A stretch of 64,000 nucleotides of DNA. Source: Streptomyces sp. R44 (lineage in GTDB: Bacteria > Actinomycetota > Actinomycetes > Streptomycetales > Streptomycetaceae). The notes below the pieces were generated by a model. That model was not told where the DNA came from and made no database searches. It saw only the letters and a list, made by a program, of their open reading frames with translations. The translations under genes were made by a program, and so were the position numbers. This document shows, one piece after another, positions 59,790-64,000 of this stretch (position 1 is the stretch's first letter; every line of letters begins with the position of its first letter). The stretch is from the NCBI RefSeq assembly GCF_041053105.1, contig NZ_CP163444.1, positions 124,001 to 188,000 on the forward strand, written 5' to 3'.

Positions 59790-60140
59790 ATGTTCGTCTC
59801 CCTTGCCGTCGTCACCGTGTTCATGGCGGCGCTTCTCCTGGTATCGGCCGGTGCCAAGTCTCTGCGGACGCGGCACATCACCGAGCAGATGTCCACCCTC
59901 GGAGTGCCGCAGAGCATGATGGCTTTCCTGATCGGCGCTCAGATAGCGGGCGCGGCCGGTGTGATCGCCGGACTCTGGTGGGGACCCGTCGGAATCGCCG
60001 CCGCGATCGGCCTGACGCTCTATTTCGCTGGGGCGGTCGCCTTCCACCTGCGCGTCGGCGACCGCAAGGGAGCGTCTCCGGCGGTGGTCCTCACTATGGC
60101 CTCCGTCGCCCTGATCGTGCTGCGTGCCGCCACCCTCTGA
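59790..60140 (+). CDS. DoxX-family membrane protein
   Basis: The 116-residue protein has four transmembrane helices (MFVSLAVVTVFMAALLLVSA opening, then GAQIAGAAGVIAGLWWGPVG, IAAAIGLTLYFAGAVAFHLR and a C-terminal helix). The FHLRVGD loop and overall layout match DoxX/DoxD-like proteins, implicated in quinone or thiol-redox functions. It is controlled probably by the divergent HxlR regulator. Ribosome site before ATG is weak. Confidence 0.8.
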   Translation: MFVSLAVVTVFMAALLLVSAGAKSLRTRHITEQMSTLGVPQSMMAFLIGAQIAGAAGVIAGLWWGPVGIAAAIGLTLYFAGAVAFHLRVGDRKGASPAVVLTMASVALIVLRAATL

Positions 60141-60228
60141 CAGCGGACAGCCGGTCTGACGCCGGCCTTGATCGTGCTGAGTGAGGCCGGTCTCCGATGA
60201 GGACGGCCACCGTCGATCATCGTGAGTT

Positions 60229-61541
60229 GTGTCGACGAACGAAGATCAGCCGGTGGCCGTGGGCCACAGCGTAGATCCTGCTCGGTGGCAATCGGTATTC
60301 GAGGGCCTGATGGGCAAGGTGGCGGCCCGGTTCGCCCGGGTGGAACCCCGCCGCCGAGCAAGGGCGTTCGTGCAGGGGCTGCTCGCGGACCTGCCAAGGA
60401 AGAACTGCTGGACGATCGCCGAGCACGCCGGTAATGCCGGCCCGGCCGGCATGCAGCACCTGCTCAGCCGGGCCCGCTGGGATGCCGACCGAGTGCGTGA
60501 CGACGTACGGGACTTCGTGGTCGAGCACCTCGGCGACGAGGACGCCGTACTGGTCGTCGACGATACCGGGGACCTGAAGAAGGCACCGCGAGCGTCGGGG
60601 TCCAGCGCCAGTACACCGGAACCGCGGGCCGGATCGAGAACTCAGGTCGCCGTCTACCTCGTCTACGCGAGTGCGGCCGGGCACGCCGCCATCGACCGCC
60701 GCCTCTACATCCCACGGTCCTGGACCCAGGACCCGCAGCGGTGCCGCTCGGTCGGCATCCCCGACGACCTGAGGTTCGCGACCAAGCCAGCCCTGGCCAC
60801 CGAGATGATCGCCCAGGCCCTGGACGCCGGAGTCCGGGCCAGGTGGGTCACCGGTGATGAGGTCTACGGCGGCGACCCGCACCTGAGCGCCGACCTGGAA
60901 CAGCGTCAGATCGGCTACGTCCTGGCCATCTCGCGCAAGCGGCCCGTCCCCACCCACGCGGGCATCATCCCGGCTGGCGTGCTGGCCCACAGCCTGCCAA
61001 AGAAGGCCTGGCAGCGGCTGTCGGCGGGAGCCGGAGCCAAGGGCCACCGCTTCTATGACTGGGCCCAGGTCGAGATCACCAGCCCGAGTGACGCCTCGGG
61101 GCATCGGTGGCTGCTCGTGCGACGCAACCGACGCACCGGCGAACTCGCCTACTACCGCTGCTACTCACCCCGCCCCGTCCCCCTGACCGCACTGGTCAAG
61201 GTGGCCGGCCGCCGCTGGACAGTCGAGGAGACCTTCCAAGCCGCGAAGAGCCTGGCCGGACTGGACGAGCACCAGGTCCGTCGCTGGGTCTCCTGGCACC
61301 GCTGGACGACCCTGGCCATGCTCGCGCGGCCGTCACAACCGCCATCGAACGGGCCACGACCACCACGACCCCCGAGCTCAGCCCGCTGACCTGCAACGAG
61401 GTCCAAAGACTGTTTGCAGCCCTGCTCGCACCGGCCCGCGACCTCGCCCACCGCCTGCACTGGTCCGCATGGCGCCGCCAGCACGAAGCACGCTCGCGCA
61501 CCAGCCACTACCAGCGACAAGCAGGGATATCGGGCGGGTAG
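60229..61541 (+). pseudogene. IS701-family transposase, broken
   Basis: The frame from GTG 60229 reads MSTNEDQPVAVGHSVDPARW and VVDDTGDLKK, then an odd stretch PRASGSSASTPEPRAGSRT before resuming VAVYLVYASAAGHAAIDRRL, VTGDEVYGGDPHLSADLEQR and WTVEETFQAAKSLAGLDEHQ. The conserved VGVQRQYTGTAGRIENS motif exists in another frame across the odd stretch, so two compensating deletions (near 60583 and 60642) scrambled about 20 residues. Near 61330 a further shift moves the C-terminus to the frame ending RHQ-like SHYQRQAGISGG at 61541. Inactive. Confidence 0.8.
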
Positions 61542-61891
61542 CACCTGTCCGCTGGGGCAAAGCGGGCTCCATGGTGAAGACCGGGGCGGAGGGGGATGGG
61601 GCCGCCGGGCAAGAGAGTCATCCGTGCCGGCTCCGGAGCGGGCACGGCCCCGTTCTACCAGCAGCCGTGACCCTCGCTCCTGATGTGAGCGTGGCACTTT
61701 GACGACATCTCCTAGCGCTGCCCGCGCGATGACCTGGGCCGCCTCCAGCGGATCAATGCGCACGCGAGCCTGAGACGATCAGGAGGGCGAACGCGCGCCC
61801 TACGACCCAGCGCCGGGCGCCCAGGCCGGAGCCGTGCTCGGTGCCGCGGCGAGCGATCAGTGGCTGAAACGAACCACGGGGTGATCGTGGT
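61542..61891. other. Non-coding tail of IS701 and intergenic DNA
   Basis: These 350 bases separate the transposase pseudogene from the DHA2 gene. No gene is visible. The IS701 right end probably falls here but I could not match terminal repeats. Confidence 0.4.
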
Positions 61892-63376
61892 TCAGTTCGG
61901 GCTGTTCACGGATGCCTCCTTCAAGGTGGTGGCCGCATCTGGGTCGGCGGAGCGTTCCGTGGCCGCGGAGCGTTCCGCGGGCTTGGACCTCGCCAGCCAC
62001 AGGCCCGTGATTACGGCCGTGGCCAAGGTGATGGCGCCGGCCGTGACGAAGGCGCTGTTGAGGCCGGCCTCGAAGGAGGCGCCGCCGGACTGCCGGGTGC
62101 GGACGACGGCTCCGAGTACCGCCACGCCGAGCACCGCTCCGATCTGCCGGGTGGTGCTGCTGATGCCTGATGCGAGGCCGCCCTCCTGCGGGCTGACCGC
62201 TTGGATGGCGGCTCCCGTCAGAGGGGACATGGTCAGGGCGAAGCCGATGCCGACGATTCCCAGCCGCCACCACACGTTCCCGTAGCCGGTGTCCGCGTGC
62301 ACCGTGCCGAGCGCCAGCAGTCCCAGGCCGGCCAGCGCCAGGCCGGTGGTGACCACGATCCGGAAGCCGTGCCGGGCGGCGAGCCGGCCCGCGTACGGGC
62401 TGACGATCACCATGCCGAGGGATGTGGGCAGGGTCTGCAGACCGGCGCGCAGGATCGAGCTCCCCTGGACGTACACGAAGAACTGCGAGAAGAAGAACGA
62501 CGAGCCCATGAGCGCGAACCCCACCACGGTCATGGCGGTGTTGGACACGGTGAACAGACGCTGCCGGAACAGCCGTAGCGGCAGCAACGGTGCGCGGCGG
62601 CGCGCTTCGACGGCGGTGAAGGCGGCGAGGAGGATCGCCGCGGCGGCGAAGCTTCCCAGGATCACCGGCGACGTCCAGCCGCGGGCACCCCCTTCGATCA
62701 GCCCGTAGGTCAGCGCGCCCACCCCCAGAGCGGACAGCACCGTCCCCGGGACGTCGATCGCGGGGGCGCTCGGATTGCGGGTCTCTTCGAGGCTGCGCAG
62801 ACCGACCAGCACAAGGACCACGCCGATGGGCAGATTGACCAGGAAGATGGCGGGCCAGCCGAAGGCGTCTGTCAGCACGCCGCCTGCCACGGGGCCCGCT
62901 GCCAGACCGATCCCGCTGAATCCGGCCCACAGCCCGATCGCCCTGACTCGTTCCTGCGGCACGGGGTAGGCGGCGACGAGCAGGGCGAGCGAGGCAGGGC
63001 TCAGCGCTGCCGCCCCGATGCCCTGCAGCACCCGGCCGACGACCAGCCAGCCGAGCGAGGGCGCGAGGGCGCACAGCACCGAGGCGGCGGTGAACACCAC
63101 CACGCCGGTCAGATACACCCGCTTGCGGCCGAACCGGTCGGCGAAGACACCGCCGGACAGCAGCAGCATGGCGACCAGCAGTACGTACGCGTCGACGATC
63201 CATTGCAGACCGGTCAACTGAGTGTGCAGCCGGTGCTGCATATCGGGCAGCGCCGCTCCGACAATCGTGTTGTCGAGCAGGACCATGAATTGGCCCAGGC
63301 AGGTCACCGCGAGCAGCACGGCCCGGTTTGATCGGCTGCCTGAAGCCGCAGCCGCAGCCGCATGCGATTCAGCCAT
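61892..63376 (-). CDS. DHA2-family MFS exporter (EmrB/QacA type)
   Basis: The 494-residue transporter has 14 membrane segments. FMVLLDNTIVGAALPDMQHR is the D1 helix, VLLVAMLLLSGGVFADRFGR and VVGRVLQGIGAAALSPASLA follow, and GFSGIGLAAGPVAGGVLTDA is motif C. It probably exports antibiotics or other toxic compounds. The ATG at 63376 has GGAGAGGAA upstream; ATG at 63391 is possible. It is divergent from a TetR regulator with an AACGCA-N9-TGCGTT palindrome between them. Confidence 0.9.
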   Translation of the reverse strand: MAESHAAAAAASGSRSNRAVLLAVTCLGQFMVLLDNTIVGAALPDMQHRLHTQLTGLQWIVDAYVLLVAMLLLSGGVFADRFGRKRVYLTGVVVFTAASVLCALAPSLGWLVVGRVLQGIGAAALSPASLALLVAAYPVPQERVRAIGLWAGFSGIGLAAGPVAGGVLTDAFGWPAIFLVNLPIGVVLVLVGLRSLEETRNPSAPAIDVPGTVLSALGVGALTYGLIEGGARGWTSPVILGSFAAAAILLAAFTAVEARRRAPLLPLRLFRQRLFTVSNTAMTVVGFALMGSSFFFSQFFVYVQGSSILRAGLQTLPTSLGMVIVSPYAGRLAARHGFRIVVTTGLALAGLGLLALGTVHADTGYGNVWWRLGIVGIGFALTMSPLTGAAIQAVSPQEGGLASGISSTTRQIGAVLGVAVLGAVVRTRQSGGASFEAGLNSAFVTAGAITLATAVITGLWLARSKPAERSAATERSADPDAATTLKEASVNSPN

Positions 63377-63501
63377 GGGGTTCCTCTCCATCGTCAGTGG
63401 GGCCCGGCCACCCGGCCACGTCGATGCCCGTGGCGATACACCCGAGCGCCCTAAAGCAGCCAGCGACTGCGTTAGGCGACTGTAAGGAGGGTCGGCCCAC
63501 A

Positions 63502-63522
63502 AACGCAAGTCCTTCCTGCGTT
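63502..63522. promoter_or_regulatory. Candidate TetR operator
   Basis: AACGCA (63502-63507) and TGCGTT (63517-63522) are complementary across 9 bases, between the TetR and DHA2 genes. An additional GCGTTAGGC lies near 63470. Confidence 0.5.
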
Positions 63523-63533
63523 AAGGTGGGGGC

Positions 63534-64000
63534 ATGAGTGAGCGACAGCCCGCCCGGCGACCCGGCGGACGCAGCGCCCGCATTGGCGCGGAGGTGCACC
63601 AGGCGGTCACCGACCTGATCAGTGAGCGCGGCTACGGCAACTTCACCGTCGGCGAGGTCGCAGCCCGTGCGGGCGTGGCCGACAGCAGCATCTACCGCCG
63701 GTGGGGCAACCTGGAGACCCTGCTCACCGACGTGGCGCTCACCCGCCTCAACGCACAGTCGCCGATGCCCGACACCGGGAGCCTGGACGGCGACCTGCGC
63801 ACCTACGCGGCCCAGGTTGCCCGCGAGATCACAGGCCCTGACGGTGTGGCGGTGGTGCGCCTGGCCGTCGCCCTGTCGAGCAGCGGCGAGCAGGGCGTGC
63901 AGGCGGCGGAAGACCTCCGCGCCGAACGCACCCGGCAACTGCAGTCCATGCTCGATCGCGCCCGCGAACGCGGCGAGCAAGCACCCGACGCGTTCGACGT
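63534..64000 (+). CDS. TetR-family transcriptional regulator, cut by window edge
   Basis: The visible 155 residues start MSERQPARRPGGRSARIGAE, with the TetR helix-turn-helix LISERGYGNFTVGEVAARAG and VADSSIYRRWGNLETLLTDV. The ligand-binding domain begins after about residue 75. The frame is open at base 64000. It is divergent from the DHA2 exporter and presumably its repressor, released by an exported compound. ATG at 63534. Confidence 0.88.
   Translation, partial: MSERQPARRPGGRSARIGAEVHQAVTDLISERGYGNFTVGEVAARAGVADSSIYRRWGNLETLLTDVALTRLNAQSPMPDTGSLDGDLRTYAAQVAREITGPDGVAVVRLAVALSSSGEQGVQAAEDLRAERTRQLQSMLDRARERGEQAPDAFD

Overview
The window is high-GC actinobacterial DNA, most likely a Streptomyces chromosome. 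The signs are strong GC3 bias, frequent GTG starts, and many one-gene regulator/target pairs of Streptomyces type (WYL/VOC, LysG/LysE, HxlR/DoxX, TetR/MFS, MarR/old yellow enzyme). All assignments come from reading translations and DNA patterns by eye; no database search was run. I see no tRNA, rRNA, CRISPR array or replication origin.

Layout. 1-2.6 kb: stress/housekeeping proteins (PRC-barrel, small membrane protein) and a WYL regulator divergent from a VOC/ABM pair. 2.6-3.8 kb: a flavoprotein read in frame into a GNAT acetyltransferase. 4.1-5.4 kb: gene fragments plus an IS1380-type remnant. 5.4-7.6 kb: a two-gene membrane-protein operon. 7.9-9.3 kb: a SUKH (SMI1/KNR4) gene broken by an amber codon and a second IS1380 remnant. 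9.7-11.4 kb: quinone oxidoreductase and an ABM protein. 11.4-19.5 kb: a self-contained levan/fructose locus with a secreted GH32 enzyme, PfkB sugar kinase, sugar ABC transporter (binding protein, permease, ATPase) and LacI regulator, linked by the same paired palindromes upstream of the levanase and between kinase and transporter. 19.6-22.7 kb: alpha/beta hydrolase, MarR regulator coupled to an MFS exporter, DUF1330 protein. 22.9-26.7 kb: three-subunit xanthine-dehydrogenase-type molybdoenzyme. 27.2-28.6 kb: decayed formaldehyde dehydrogenase next to a decayed IS5 element.

28.7-36.2 kb: nitroreductase, secreted lipase with an intact IS481 element inserted exactly at its stop codon, Tat-like BBE oxidase, I36-type inhibitor and a NAGPA-type exported protein. 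36.4-42.2 kb: lipoprotein, adaptor, ATPase and permease of a MacB-like exporter, divergent from an OmpR-type two-component system. 42.3-46.8 kb: metallo-beta-lactamase-fold hydrolase carrying a 39-bp tandem repeat, DUF5990, LysG/LysE, geranylgeranyl-reductase-type flavoenzyme. 46.9-49.5 kb: SulP transporter with beta-carbonic anhydrase. 49.7-52.9 kb: DUF5685-type protein with a Gly/Cys-rich tail and a DHA2 exporter.

53-64 kb is accessory and rearranged: an IS1380 remnant with an inverted middle, MarR/old yellow enzyme, an intact SUKH gene followed by a broken SUFU-like gene (both immunity-type families), a Clp-N-domain protein behind a 19-bp inverted repeat, IS5 and IS701 pseudogenes, HxlR/DoxX and TetR/DHA2 pairs. 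The window is cut through the PRC-barrel gene on the left and the TetR gene on the right.
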